Counted from the stretch's first letter, positions 18,244 through 27,013 are shown. The stretch is DNA of 64,000 nucleotides from Palsa-504 sp963787645 (GCA_963787645.1 CAWBDS010000013.1:1-64000); one strand, 5' to 3'. Notes: generated from the letters alone by a model not told the origin. Numbers and translations are program-made.

Positions 18244-19203
18244 TCATGGCCGGTCGGTCATGATGCGGTCGTAGGTGCGGCGTGCCCTGGCGCTGCGGGC
18301 GCTGGCGCCGTAGCGGCGGAGCATCTGCGGGGAGGACCAGCCGTTCAGCTCCATCAGGTCCCCCTCCGCCCCGCCGCGGTCCAGCCAGGTATGGCTGAAA
18401 TGGTGCCGGAACCGGTGCGTCCAGGCATCCACCCCGGCCTGCCGGCCCCGGCGGGCGATCATCTGGTAGATCCCGTTCGCGGTCATCGGACCCCGGTTAT
18501 TCACCCCCAGCCACAGCTGCGGCCGGTGCGCCTGCGCATGCCTGGCGCGGCTGCGGAGGTACCGGTCCAGAGCCCGGGCCGCGTCGTGCCCGATCCGGAC
18601 CACCCGCGGCCTGCCGCCCTTGCCGCGCACGGTGATCTCCCGCCGCCACAGGTCGACATCGCTGCGGCGCAGGTCGCAGGGGTCATAGCGGATCGCGGCC
18701 AGCTCCCCGGCCCGGATCCCGGTCGCGGTGAGTACCGCGATGATCGCGGCGTCGCGCCGCTGGGCGAACGTGCGGCCCTGGCAGGTCTTCTCCAGGGCTG
18801 AAAGTTCTTCGCTGGTGAACACCGGCACCAGCTTCTCGCTCACCTTCGGGGCGCGCAGCCGGGTCATCGGGTCCGGGATCTGCTCTCCCTCGGCGAGCCA
18901 GCGGAAGAACTGCTGCAGGGCCCGGAACTGGTTGCTCGCGTACGCGTCGCTGTAGCGGGTCAGCAGGTGCACCAGCCACCGCTGCACATCGTGCCCGTCG
19001 ACCTCGTCCCACCGGGTGCGGGAGGCGCGCGGGATCAGGTGAGCGGCGGCGAACCACTGGACGGCCTCGGTGTAGGTACGCACCGTCTTGGGCGACTTGC
19101 CCTCGGCGGCCAGGTGCAGCCGGAACGAGCCGATCTCCGGGGCGAAGGGCCCCGCGTCCAGCGGCTTGCGCCGCCGCGGGCGAGGTGGCTGAACGGGCAT
19201 CAT
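18244..19203 (-). CDS. tyrosine recombinase/site-specific integrase
   Basis: 319 residues from the ATG at 19203, chosen for AGGAAGAGAG just upstream. An N-terminal SAM-like core-binding domain (about residues 22-105) precedes the catalytic domain: R164 in TGIRAGELAA, K195 in VRGKGGRPR, H263-x-x-R266 in THRFRHHF, W289 in the second-His position, and nucleophile Y298 in MLRRYGASA. All catalytic positions are present, so it is probably active. The RYSDAYASNQFRALQQFFRW segment is common in actinobacterial XerC/D-like integrases. A perfect palindrome lies at its 3' end and a tRNA-Phe fragment about 160 bp upstream, so it may belong to an integrated element. Confidence 0.92.
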   Translation of the reverse strand: MMPVQPPRPRRRKPLDAGPFAPEIGSFRLHLAAEGKSPKTVRTYTEAVQWFAAAHLIPRASRTRWDEVDGHDVQRWLVHLLTRYSDAYASNQFRALQQFFRWLAEGEQIPDPMTRLRAPKVSEKLVPVFTSEELSALEKTCQGRTFAQRRDAAIIAVLTATGIRAGELAAIRYDPCDLRRSDVDLWRREITVRGKGGRPRVVRIGHDAARALDRYLRSRARHAQAHRPQLWLGVNNRGPMTANGIYQMIARRGRQAGVDAWTHRFRHHFSHTWLDRGGAEGDLMELNGWSSPQMLRRYGASARSARARRTYDRIMTDRP

Positions 19204-19361
19204 TTTTCTCTCTTCCTGCGGTTCCGCTGAGGCGCACGCATCCGCGCCTGAACGTTTCCGCAGATCAGAGAACTTAAGAACTAGCGCCCTGAGTGCCATG
19301 GGACTCCCTCTCTTCCTGCCATATGCGCAGGTGAGAGGGCTGATCTTCCCCGGGAGGGTGG

Positions 19362-19406
19362 TGGTGGTCAGGGACAGGATCGAACTGTCGACCTTCCGCT
19401 TTTCAG
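19362..19406 (-). other. 3' fragment of a tRNA-Phe gene (probable attachment site)
   Basis: Read on the minus strand, this 45-nt segment matches tRNA positions 32 to 76. It has loop CTGAAAA with anticodon GAA, 3' anticodon stem GCGGA, variable loop AGGTC, T-arm GACAG-TTCGATC-CTGTC, acceptor strand CCTGACC, discriminator A and CCA. The DNA upstream (GAGTT) cannot pair with the anticodon stem, so the 5' half is missing. Tyrosine integrases commonly use the anticodon-loop-to-3'-end part of a tRNA gene as core site, so this is best read as an att remnant. Confidence 0.85.
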
Positions 19407-19612
19407 AACTCCGCGATCGTCATCTTGGCCTTGTCGGCCGGGCTGGTCTCGTCCAGGAATCCGCGCGCGTGGCGCTCTTCCTCTTCGGCTACCTCGTAGG
19501 CCCGCTCGTGCGTGTCGTAGGTGCCCGCGGACTTGTACTTGCCGTCGGCCGCCCGGTAGATGCCGACGTACCGCCTGCCGGATCGGCTCTCGCGTTCGAT
19601 CACGTACGCCAT
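19403..19612 (-). pseudogene. integrase N-terminal fragment, ends inside the tRNA-Phe core
   Basis: A 69-residue frame starting MAYVIERESRSGRRYVGIYR and ending KAKMTIAEF. It resembles the arm-type DNA-binding domain of actinobacterial phage or ICE integrases, where a motif such as TIAEFW leads into the catalytic part. Here the frame stops at a TGA formed within the tRNA-derived sequence, so the catalytic domain is absent. This looks like a recombination scar rather than a functional small protein, but a free-standing DNA-binding protein cannot be excluded. Confidence 0.65.
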
Positions 19613-19761
19613 GGCGGACCTCCGAGGCTTCAGGCAGCGATCGTGTTAGATGAAATGTTAGAGGCACGCACCGACATTCGACTGCAGCCGACGCCACTAC
19701 CTAACACAAACTCACTGCTCACCTGCTATTTCATGAGATCCATGGTACTTGCCTTCACGAG

Positions 19762-19827
19762 TTATGGTTTTTCGGCGGCACCACCGAGATCCAGAAAGAA
19801 ATCATCGCCCGCAACCTCGGCCTCTAA
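19762..19827 (+). pseudogene. acyl-CoA dehydrogenase C-terminal remnant
   Basis: The plus strand encodes FFGGTTEIQKEIIARNLGL followed by TAA, the diagnostic C-terminus of acyl-CoA dehydrogenases. Nothing upstream of about 19760 continues the gene; instead integrase-related and tRNA-derived DNA is found. The rest of the gene was therefore removed or displaced by recombination at this junction. The region 19613-19993 has no other recognised gene. Confidence 0.75.
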
Positions 19828-19932
19828 CCTGACCTGGGCTGTCGGGCAATGCAGGGCCCTGCAGTCCAAACCTTCTGCCTTGGGGCCGGTTGATCCGGTC
19901 AAGATGAAGGGGATCTGGTTGCTGGCGGTCGT

Positions 19933-19993
19933 AGAGGTATAGATACTATTACGTAGTACCTGTAATACGGGATACGCTCACCGGGAGACCGTC
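19933..19993 (+). promoter_or_regulatory. probable promoter/operator of the AbrB-PIN pair
   Basis: An A+T-rich patch in G+C-rich DNA directly upstream of the antitoxin start. It contains TATAGATACTATTACGTAGTA, in which TACTA and TAGTA form a 5-bp inverted repeat around TTACG, and then TAATAC, a good -10 candidate. AbrB-type antitoxins usually bind such sites in their own promoters. The GAG just before the GTG start gives only a weak ribosome binding site. Confidence 0.45.
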
Positions 19994-20233
19994 GTGGTGC
20001 TGAATAGCAAGGGTCAGCTGACCATCCCAGCGCATCTGCGGGCCAAGTACGGGCTGCACGCGGGCGACGAGGTCGAGGTCGTAGAGGTTGGCGGCACGCT
20101 TCAGATCGTCCGCGCCGAGGGGGCCCAGACCAGGGGACAGCGACTGGTCCGGCGGCTGCGCAACACGGCAACCGGCCAGGAGGTGTCGGGCATGAGCACC
20201 GACCAGATCATGGCGCTGCTGCGTGGCGAGTGA
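19994..20233 (+). CDS. AbrB/SpoVT-type antitoxin
   Basis: A 79-residue protein from a GTG start. The swapped-hairpin AbrB DNA-binding domain covers about residues 1-45, with VLNSKGQLTIPAHLRAKYGL and the GDEVEVVEVGGTLQIV strand pair. The C-terminal helix, ending MSTDQIMALLRGE, would wrap the toxin. The downstream PIN-domain gene overlaps its 3' end by 11 nt, the usual arrangement of VapBC-type modules. It is expected to neutralise the PIN RNase and repress the operon. Confidence 0.85.
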   Translation: MVLNSKGQLTIPAHLRAKYGLHAGDEVEVVEVGGTLQIVRAEGAQTRGQRLVRRLRNTATGQEVSGMSTDQIMALLRGE

Positions 20234-20678
20234 TCCTGCGGCGATCCGCCCGGCCAGCTTGGTCGATTCCTGCGTCCTGCTTGACGTCATCACCGGCGAC
20301 GAGCAGTGGGCCGACTGGTCGGCACAGCAGATCGCGGCAGCCATGGACGCCGGCCGCGTCGTGATCAACCCGCTCATCTACGCCGAGGTCTCGGTCGGCT
20401 ACGAGACTGTCGAAGAGCTGGAGGAACTCCTCCCGGCCGCCGATTACGAACGCGAGCCGCTGCCCTACCTCGCGGGCTTCGCTGCCGGGAAGGCGTTTGT
20501 CCGGTACCGGCGCGGGGGCGGTGAAAAGCGGTCACCGATGCCGGACTTCTACATCGGTGCCCACGCGGCCATAACGGGCTACCGGCTGCTGACGCGCGAC
20601 GTCCGCCGCTACCGGAGCTACTTCCCGACCATCGATATCATCGCCCCGCCGCAGGCGGAAGACGAGCCAGCCCGATGA
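20223..20678 (+). CDS. PIN-domain RNase toxin (VapC-like)
   Basis: A 151-residue protein overlapping the AbrB antitoxin gene. The four acidic residues of a PIN active site are visible: D15 in LVDSCVLLD, E55 in YAEVSVGY, D108 in MPDFYIGAHA and D126 in LLTRDVRRY. VapC proteins are Mg-dependent endonucleases of tRNA or rRNA that are held inactive by the partner. The frame is intact and of normal length. A GTG at 20223 is the likely start; the alternatives are internal. Confidence 0.88.
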   Translation: MASDPAAIRPASLVDSCVLLDVITGDEQWADWSAQQIAAAMDAGRVVINPLIYAEVSVGYETVEELEELLPAADYEREPLPYLAGFAAGKAFVRYRRGGGEKRSPMPDFYIGAHAAITGYRLLTRDVRRYRSYFPTIDIIAPPQAEDEPAR

Positions 20679-20897
20679 CCCAGCGCAGCCGAGACTGCTC
20701 TTCGAACGCACCCGCCCTGCGGATCTGGCATCACGCGTAGCGTGACAAACCGCCCGTGTTTCCCATCCGGGATCCGCCTGCTCGGCAGACCTGGTCGGTG
20801 AGGCGGCCGCCGGCGCCAAGCTGAACGGGGTGATCTGTGCGGGCCGGGGGACGGCTCGGTGACGGTCAGCTGGGTGCCGGTATCCGGCCGGCCGGGG

Positions 20898-22229
20898 TTA
20901 GCGCAGCTGGGCTAGCAGCTCGCCGTAGGCATTGACGTAGCGGGCGACGTCCGCGCTGGTGGCGGGGATGGGGGTGGTGGGGCCGGCGCCGGGCAGCGCT
21001 TCCCAGATGCCGCGGTTGCCGAGCCACGCCCGGATGAGCCGGGTGAGCTCGTGATCGGCGAGCGCGTGCGCCTGCGCCCCGGTGCGGGGCATCGGGCCGT
21101 ACCACTGCCCGGAGCGGGGGCCGAGCCGGATCACTGTCCATGGCAGCCGGGCCGAGCCGATTGCCTGCTCGATCCCGTCGGCGAGCTGGCTACCCAGGGC
21201 CGAGGCGTGCGCGTAGGCGTCCGGGACAAGAACCTCGGTGAGCGCCGCCTTCGCCGCCGCCGCGGACAGCGGGTTGCCGAACAGCGTGCCGCCGGTCGCG
21301 ACGTTGCGTGCCGCATCCAGCTGCTCCCCCAGCTCGGCGGTGACCCCGTAGGCGCCCATCGGCAGCCCGCCCGCGACCGCCTTGCCTATGGTCACGATGT
21401 CTGGTTCCAGCCGCCACAGCCCGCTCGCCCCGCCCGGCCCGACCACGTGGGTGTGCGTCTCGTCGATGCCCAGCAGGGTGCCATGCTGGCGGGTCATGTC
21501 GCGGAGCGCCTTATGCCAGCCGGGCTCGGGTAGCAGCAGGTGCAGGTTGTTGGTCATCGCGGGCTCGGTCAGCACCAGCGCGACGTCGCCGGGTTCAAGC
21601 GCCGCCCGCAGCAAGTCAGGGTCGTTGAACTGGGCGATCCGCACCCGGCCGGTGACCCCCCTGGACAAGCCGCGCTGCACCGGGACGGCCCGGCCGTCCG
21701 TCAGATCCACCAGGCCCTCCTCGAAGTGGCCGTGGTAGTGGCCCTGGAACAGCACGATCACCTCCCGCCCGGTGACCGCCCGAGCTAGGCGGATGGCCTC
21801 GGTGTTGGCCTGGGTGGCCGAGAGCGTGAACTGCCACTGCGGAACCCGGTAACGGCGGGCGAGTTCCTCGGCTACCTCCACCGAGGCTTGTGTGGGCAGC
21901 AGGAACTGCGTGGACCGCGTCACCTGCGCCTGCACCGCGGCCACGATCGCCGGATGGGCATGCCCGCAGAACATCGCCATATCCGAGGCGTTGAAGTCGA
22001 CATAGCTGAACCCATCGACGTCGGTGAAGCCCGGGCCCTGCCCGTAGTCGACGTAAACCGGCTGGTCATAATCCGATGCCATCCACGCCATCGGCGTGCC
22101 ATTGGGCATATGCGCCCGCGCCCGGCCGATCAGCGTCAGCGACCTCGGCCGGGCATCCCGGAAGCGGGTCAGCTCCTGAGCGAGAAGCTTGCTGATCCTC
22201 GACCGGTCAAGATCACCATGCGCCGTCAT
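20898..22229 (-). CDS. class III PLP-dependent aminotransferase (glutamate-1-semialdehyde aminomutase-like)
   Basis: A 443-residue fold-type I enzyme. YVDFNASDMAMFCGHAHPAIV (about 76-96) is the typical N-terminal block. TEAIRLARAVTGREVIVLFQGHYHG (about 143-167) is the PLP phosphate region, LGIDETHTHVVGPGG (about 253-267) holds the PLP-contacting Asp, and TIGKAVAGGLPMGAYG carries the Schiff-base K283. GTLFGNPLSAAAAKAAL follows. The motifs are closest to HemL-like aminomutases and related amino-acid aminotransferases. As it stands alone, I do not assign it to haem synthesis. Confidence 0.88.
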   Translation of the reverse strand: MTAHGDLDRSRISKLLAQELTRFRDARPRSLTLIGRARAHMPNGTPMAWMASDYDQPVYVDYGQGPGFTDVDGFSYVDFNASDMAMFCGHAHPAIVAAVQAQVTRSTQFLLPTQASVEVAEELARRYRVPQWQFTLSATQANTEAIRLARAVTGREVIVLFQGHYHGHFEEGLVDLTDGRAVPVQRGLSRGVTGRVRIAQFNDPDLLRAALEPGDVALVLTEPAMTNNLHLLLPEPGWHKALRDMTRQHGTLLGIDETHTHVVGPGGASGLWRLEPDIVTIGKAVAGGLPMGAYGVTAELGEQLDAARNVATGGTLFGNPLSAAAAKAALTEVLVPDAYAHASALGSQLADGIEQAIGSARLPWTVIRLGPRSGQWYGPMPRTGAQAHALADHELTRLIRAWLGNRGIWEALPGAGPTTPIPATSADVARYVNAYGELLAQLR

Positions 22230-22419
22230 ACCCGGATGCTAGACCGCCCGGGCCGCATTTAGCACGCTCTGTCACGGGCCTTGGGCACGATTGACCAGCG
22301 ATACCCGCCTCACCTGCATCTGCCTTAATTGCGCGGCCGGTTGCCCTTCGGCGTCTGTCATCTCGAGGACGCAGAACTGGGGGATCTGCGCCGAACCGAC
22401 CCCATGGCGGAACCGGCCA

Positions 22420-22840
22420 TCAGCCATCCCGAATCAGCGATCTGGCCAGGAGTTCCTGGTATCCGGTTTCTGGCCGGGTGAGGAATGGTTCGGTGAACCG
22501 CTCGGTGATGAAGGCGTGCACGATCGAGGGGTCGCAGCCGTTCGATGATCTTTGGTACGGCCTGGTCAACGGCTTGCTGCCGTGCGGCCGTCCATTCCGG
22601 GACGTTGCCGATCTGGTACGGGTCCACGCCATCCCAATAGGGTGTCACGCCGTCCACGATCTGCTTGCCGTACAGGTCGAGGCCGAAGTGATTGTTGAGC
22701 TGGGACAGCAGCCGGGACTTGGCTTGGAGATCCAGCCCGGCGGCCAGGTAGTCGGTCAGTCAGAGGTCCGGCACTTCGGCCGGCCGGGGCACGTACTCGT
22801 TGACGAGCGCCGCGAACCCCGCGGCACCATTGAGCTCTGG
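22420..22840 (-). pseudogene. degenerate gene of unknown family
   Basis: The minus strand encodes a protein-like sequence broken by an in-frame TGA (near 22757) and a frame change near 22535. The pieces read AALVNEYVPRPAEVPDL, stop, LTDYLAAGLDLQAKSRLLSQ, DGVTPYWDGVDPYQIGNVPEW, then in another frame IVHAFITERFTEPFLTRPET. Amino-acid use is natural and unlike the antisense. I do not recognise the family. The flanks (22230-22419 and 22841-22959) contain nothing I can name. Confidence 0.45.
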
Positions 22841-22959
22841 GCAGGGGACTTCACCGAAGTGCCCGCTCATTACCACATGGCGACCAACCAATCCCGGCCG
22901 GACGATGTCTTAACAGACGTGATCGCGACACGCGGGATGCAGGATTGGCAGGCTCGGTC

Positions 22960-24023
22960 ATGAAGCGCAGGATCTTGAGGAAGTCATCGCTACTGCTGAG
23001 CCTTTCCCTGGCGTCTGCCGCCGGCTTTGCGGTGGCCTCGGCGGGGTGGGCCGCGACGACGTCGGCAAAGCTACCGTCGTGGCACGTACTTGAGACGGTG
23101 AACGGGCCGAGCCAGGACTTTGGCGCGGTCGTGGCGACCGGCCCGGCGAGCGGCTGGGCTTTCGTCGACAACGCTTCCTACGCCTACCAGCGCACGGGCG
23201 TCACCACGTGGAAGAAGGTTCCCTACCCTGGCGGCAACGGCGTGAGCGTTGCTGCGGCGGCGGCGACCTCCGCGTCCGACGTGTGGGCGTTCACGAACAT
23301 CGCCGGCACCAGGTCCCAGGCTGTCGAGCTGGTGCGTGGTAAGTGGACCGTCCGCAAGACCCTGGACGGCTACGTAAGCGCGGTGTCAGTGCTGGCCGCC
23401 AACGACGTGTGGGTGTTCGGCTTCACGGCTACCTACCACTTCAACGGCAGCACCTGGGCCAAGGTCGCTGGGGGCGCTTCCGGCGGCAGCGCCCTGTCGG
23501 CGAGTGACTACTGGCTTACCGGGGCGTCCGGCCAGACGACCGTGACGCACGTGAAGAATGGCAAGAAGGCGACCTTCAACCTCGCCCGCCTGCTCCCGGC
23601 CAAGACGAAAACCGCACTCGACGACCCTCAGGTGGCGGGCGTCTACGCAGCCTCAGACATGAACGTCTACGTGATTGGCAACGGCCACACACAAGACGCG
23701 GGCGGCCCGATCGTGATCCTCCACTACGACGGTCACGCCTGGACGAAGCTCGCCAGGTATGGCATGGGTAATCCGTTCGGCATCACCCCTGACGGCGCAG
23801 GCGGCCTGTGGATCCCCGTCGGGTGGGCCGGCGGGGGACGATCCTCCACTACTCCCGCGGCGCCATCACCGCCACGGCGCTGCCCAGCCCCGGCAAGGAC
23901 GAGTCCACCCACCCCAACGGGGTGTCCCGTATCCCCGGAACCACGCACGCGCTCGCCGTCACCAGCACGCTCCCGTACGACGGGGCGACCCGCTACTACT
24001 CCCAGGTCCTCCAGTACGACTGA
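22960..24023 (+). pseudogene. secreted beta-propeller-like protein, single frameshift
   Basis: The ATG at 22960 opens a clear Sec signal peptide (MKRRILRK, then LLLSLSLASAAGFAVASAGWA). The mature part has regular repeats of the form W-x-V...TSASDVWAF, AANDVWVFGF, SASDYWLTG and ASDMNVYVIG, each followed by a W-x-K strand. This suggests a six- or seven-bladed propeller exported to the cell surface. The frame breaks in a run of five G at 23833-23837. Adding one G gives AGGGTILHYSRGAITATALPS, ending LPYDGATRYYSQVLQYD at 24023. About 354 residues if repaired. Confidence 0.75.
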
Positions 24024-24192
24024 CGTGGACCACATCAAGGAGGCCGGCTCTGCGGCGGCAGGTCCGGCCGGACGGCCGTGACGGGCCGGGGTCTGGCCAG
24101 GGTGGTTCATAGGCGCGATCGCATGGCCTCGCGGGGGACCGTGGATGGGAGCTCAACATGAGCCCGCGTCCCGGCATGCAGGAGGGTTCCCT

Positions 24193-25176
24193 GTGAATGC
24201 CACAGACAAGCAAGCTGGCGTCAAGCCGACGATCGTGCTGGTGCACGGCGCCTTCGCCGATGCGTCCAGCTGGAACGGCGTCATCGGGCGGCGGCAACAG
24301 CAGGGCTATACCGTCATCGCCACGGCCAACCCGCTGCGCGGCCTGGCCGCCGATTCGGCCTACACCGCCAGCCTGCTCAACCAGATCGACGGCCCGGTAC
24401 TGCTCGTCGGGCATTCCTACGCTGGCGCGGTCATCACCAACGCCGCGACCAGCACCCCGAACGTCGTCGGCCTGGTCTACGTCGCCGCCTTCGCCACCGA
24501 GGAGGGCGAAAACCTGAACGATGTCGAGAACGGCTCCCAGGACAGCATCCTGGGCGCGGCCCTGGTGCAGTACAAGTATCCGGCCGGACCGGACGGGGAG
24601 ACTGCGGTTGAGCTCGCGGTCAACCCCGCGCTGTTCCGCGAGGCCTTCGCAGCCGACCTGCCCGCGGAGACCGTCGCGCTGATGGCCGCCACCCAGCGCC
24701 CCACCGCGGTGACGGCGTTCAGCGAAGCGTCCGGGCCGCCGGCCTGGAAGGAGCTGCCGTGCTGGACGGTCGTCGCCACCGGCGACAAAGCCGCGGGCGC
24801 CGACGTCATCCGGTCTGAGGCTCAGCGGGCGGCTGCCGACATCACCGAGGTCGAGGGCTCGCACGTGATCATGATCTCCCAGCAAGCTCATCTGGCAGCT
24901 CGCCTCGCCCAAGTGGGTGTTCGACGACGCCACGTTCGCGCGCAGCGCGGCCGCCTTCGACAACCCGGATCACGTCGCGATCGTCATCCACCGGTGGCGG
25001 CCCGATGCGCGGGCTCCACCACTGCCCGCGCCTCAGCCAGAATCTGCTCGGCTGACCCCTGCTCGCTCACCAGACCAGCAACCGCTACGCCCGAGGTTCC
25101 CAGGTCACATCCGGTACCGACTGCCCTGCCCATCAACTTCATCCCCTCGCGGGCGGCTGGCACCGGGAGCTGCTGA
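24193..25176 (+). CDS. alpha/beta hydrolase with an abnormal C-terminus
   Basis: Starts at a GTG with GGAGGG seven bases upstream. The fold is clear: oxyanion LVHGAFADASSW (about residues 15-26), nucleophile elbow GHSYAG, acid region around VATGDKA and catalytic His in EVEGSHVIMISQ. It belongs to the short esterase/dehalogenase-like group that normally ends soon after SHVIMISQ. Here the frame continues about 100 Arg/Pro-rich residues to 25176, because a fragment of another hydrolase gene in a different frame has been joined at about 24885. The catalytic core is intact and may still fold. Confidence 0.75.
   Translation: MNATDKQAGVKPTIVLVHGAFADASSWNGVIGRRQQQGYTVIATANPLRGLAADSAYTASLLNQIDGPVLLVGHSYAGAVITNAATSTPNVVGLVYVAAFATEEGENLNDVENGSQDSILGAALVQYKYPAGPDGETAVELAVNPALFREAFAADLPAETVALMAATQRPTAVTAFSEASGPPAWKELPCWTVVATGDKAAGADVIRSEAQRAAADITEVEGSHVIMISQQAHLAARLAQVGVRRRHVRAQRGRLRQPGSRRDRHPPVAARCAGSTTARASARICSADPCSLTRPATATPEVPRSHPVPTALPINFIPSRAAGTGSC
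24881..25009 (+). pseudogene. C-terminal fragment of a second alpha/beta hydrolase
   Basis: In the frame of position 24917 the DNA encodes KLIWQLASPKWVFDDATF, then a segment containing SAAAFDNPDHVAIVIHRWR. This resembles the conserved end of a different alpha/beta hydrolase subgroup (W-x-F-x-ATF-x-R-x-AAAFDNPD-x-V-x-VVIH-x-YR). No start or upstream domain belongs to it. The junction with the preceding hydrolase looks like a recombination product. The remaining DNA to 25246 has no recognised gene. Confidence 0.6.
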
Positions 25177-25246
25177 AACTCACCGGACCGCCGCCCTCTG
25201 GCCTTCGATCAAGCGGCAGCGTAATGATCCGCGATCAGCCACGTCA

Positions 25247-25283
25247 GTCGCCTAGCTGACACAATTGGTGTCGGCTAGGCGAC
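25247..25283. terminator. strong hairpin, possible bidirectional terminator
   Basis: GTCGCCTAGCTGACAC and GTGTCGGCTAGGCGAC pair over 16 positions with a single T/G wobble, around a 5-nt AATTG loop. It lies between the hydrolase remnants and the next gene. No T-tract follows on either strand, which is usual for actinomycete hairpin terminators. A protein-binding palindrome is the alternative. Confidence 0.5.
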
Positions 25284-25340
25284 ACCAGGCATAACCCAGC
25301 CGAAGGCATAATCGCCCCGGGCCTGGATACGAGACCCGGT

Positions 25341-25808
25341 ATGGACGGTCACAGCGAGAATCTAGGTGCGTCGCGGTCCGACCCGGTCGTCACAGGACCG
25401 GCTTCGCCGGACGAGCTGAAACCGGACGAGCTGAAACCGGACGAGCTGAAACCGGACGAGCTGGAAACCGACGTGGTCCCCGATTCGCTGGTCTCGGAGT
25501 TCGCCTCACTGACCACGCCGTACTGCTGGGTGATCACCGAAGATGCGGTCGCCGGCTACGACGGGGCTGAGCCGTCCGCCGTCGGCAAGTCCGGGCCCGG
25601 CCAGGCGGTCGCCGAGGACGTGGCCGAAGCCCTGGCCGCCGGGCGGTTCTTCAGGCTGGTCGACGGTAAAGGCCACGAGCTCGCGATCGGGCGGCTGTAT
25701 GACCCCAGCGGGAAGAACGAGCTCGCGCCGCTGGATGACTTCGGGCGGCGGAACCTAGGCGCGCTGAACATCGAGTTCCGCGCCGAAGGCGACTGGCAGG
25801 CTGCCTGA
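25341..25808 (+). CDS. hypothetical protein with DELKP tandem repeats
   Basis: A 155-residue acidic protein. Residues about 24-41 are a tandem DELKP repeat (three exact 15-bp units GACGAGCTGAAACCG at 25410-25454 plus a partial fourth). A compact domain, SLTTPYCWVITEDAVAGYDG to LGALNIEFRAEGDW, follows; it resembles no family I can name with confidence. The repeat is probably a flexible linker, and its length can change by slippage. It has no signal peptide or membrane segment. The frame is clean, codon use is normal, and the start ATG has only a weak upstream site. Confidence 0.6.
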   Translation: MDGHSENLGASRSDPVVTGPASPDELKPDELKPDELKPDELETDVVPDSLVSEFASLTTPYCWVITEDAVAGYDGAEPSAVGKSGPGQAVAEDVAEALAAGRFFRLVDGKGHELAIGRLYDPSGKNELAPLDDFGRRNLGALNIEFRAEGDWQAA

Positions 25809-25841
25809 CCAGCCCGCCGGTACAAACCGTCGGACGCGAGG

Positions 25842-26926
25842 TCACTCGGGGTGAGTGCCCGAGGGCAGGCTGGCGGGTACCCGCCAGCCTCCGTCCGGCG
25901 CGGGCCCGGCGCTTAGCTGGCCGCTGTGAGCCTTGACCCGTTCGGTCATCCCGAGCAGCCCGGCACTGCCGCGGCCGTCAAGTTCGAAGGGCTCGGCGCT
26001 GGCCTGCCCGTTGATGATGTCGATGTTCAGGCCGGCGGCGGTCACCTCCAGGGTCACCGATACCGATGCGCCCGGAGCGTGCTTCATGGCATTGGCGAGC
26101 CCTTCCTGGAGGATGCGCAGGCGTCGGCAGCCACGGCAGGCGACGGCACGTGGTGTCCGGACCTGCGGAAGGTGACATCAGCTCCCGTCGCCCTGACCGT
26201 ATCGACCAGGTGATCGGCGAGCTTGAGGAGGGCGGGGGGCGACGTGCCGTCGCGGCCAAGCAGCGTCGCGGCCCGGGCGATCTCCTCATCAGCCCGGCCC
26301 GCCGCGGTCACGATGTCGGCGAACATGGCCGCTACTGACTCTTGCTGCGTGAGGCTGCGGACCTGACCCGCCCGGGCCTGGATCACCACGGCCGTCAGCC
26401 AGTGGGCCACGGAGTCATGGATTTCTCGCGCCAGGTGGACCCGCTCGTAGCGGACCGCCTCGTCCGCGTACCGCGATCGTTCTGCCTCGAGCAGTTTTCC
26501 CGCCTCAGCCAGCTCCGTAGCCAGCCGGCGGCGTGAGCGGACGATCAACGCGGCCATCACCACGGTTCCCGCCAGGGTGGCGCGCCTGACCATGACCCGC
26601 GCGGTTTGCCTGCCCGCATCAGGGACAACACGGGACCGCCGCTCGCCGATGAGCGCGGAAAGGCCCAGCCCGAGCGCCAGGATGACCGCGGTCACCACCA
26701 CGTACCCGAATACCCGCGGGAACTGGGCCACCGTCTGCGGCGGTCTGACGGCATAGCCGAGACCGATGTCCGCGGTCTGGTAAATCAGTGCGACCAGCCA
26801 GGGCCGAGAAACGCCGCCATAGCCAGCCGGGGCGCGGGCACGAGCCAACCGGCAGTCAGGGCCAGCAGCAGCGCGGAAATAGCAGTCATCGGTCAAATCC
26901 GCCTTTCGGGTGCGGCTTGTTTTCAC
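25842..26926 (-). pseudogene. NarL/DesK-type sensor histidine kinase, frameshifted
   Basis: A membrane region (RVFGYVVVTAVILALGLGLSALI and ATLAGTVVMAALIV) is followed by the HisKA_3 phosphoacceptor box HLAREIHDSVAHWLTAVVIQARA. In a second frame comes the ATPase domain: LRILQEGLANAMKHAPGASV (N-box), then GRGSAGLLGMTERV (G-box) to the stop at 25842. The two frames are offset as by one missing base near 26130-26150. No response regulator gene is adjacent. N-terminal transmembrane segments seem incomplete, so the gene is probably inactive unless the indel is a sequencing error. Confidence 0.8.
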
Positions 26927-27013
26927 CGATGCTGCACGCGGAAAGCTGCCGCCTCATCAGCCCAGCGGGGGAACCCAGATGACGGGCTACGACCTAAGGA
27001 GGAGAAGCTGGCC

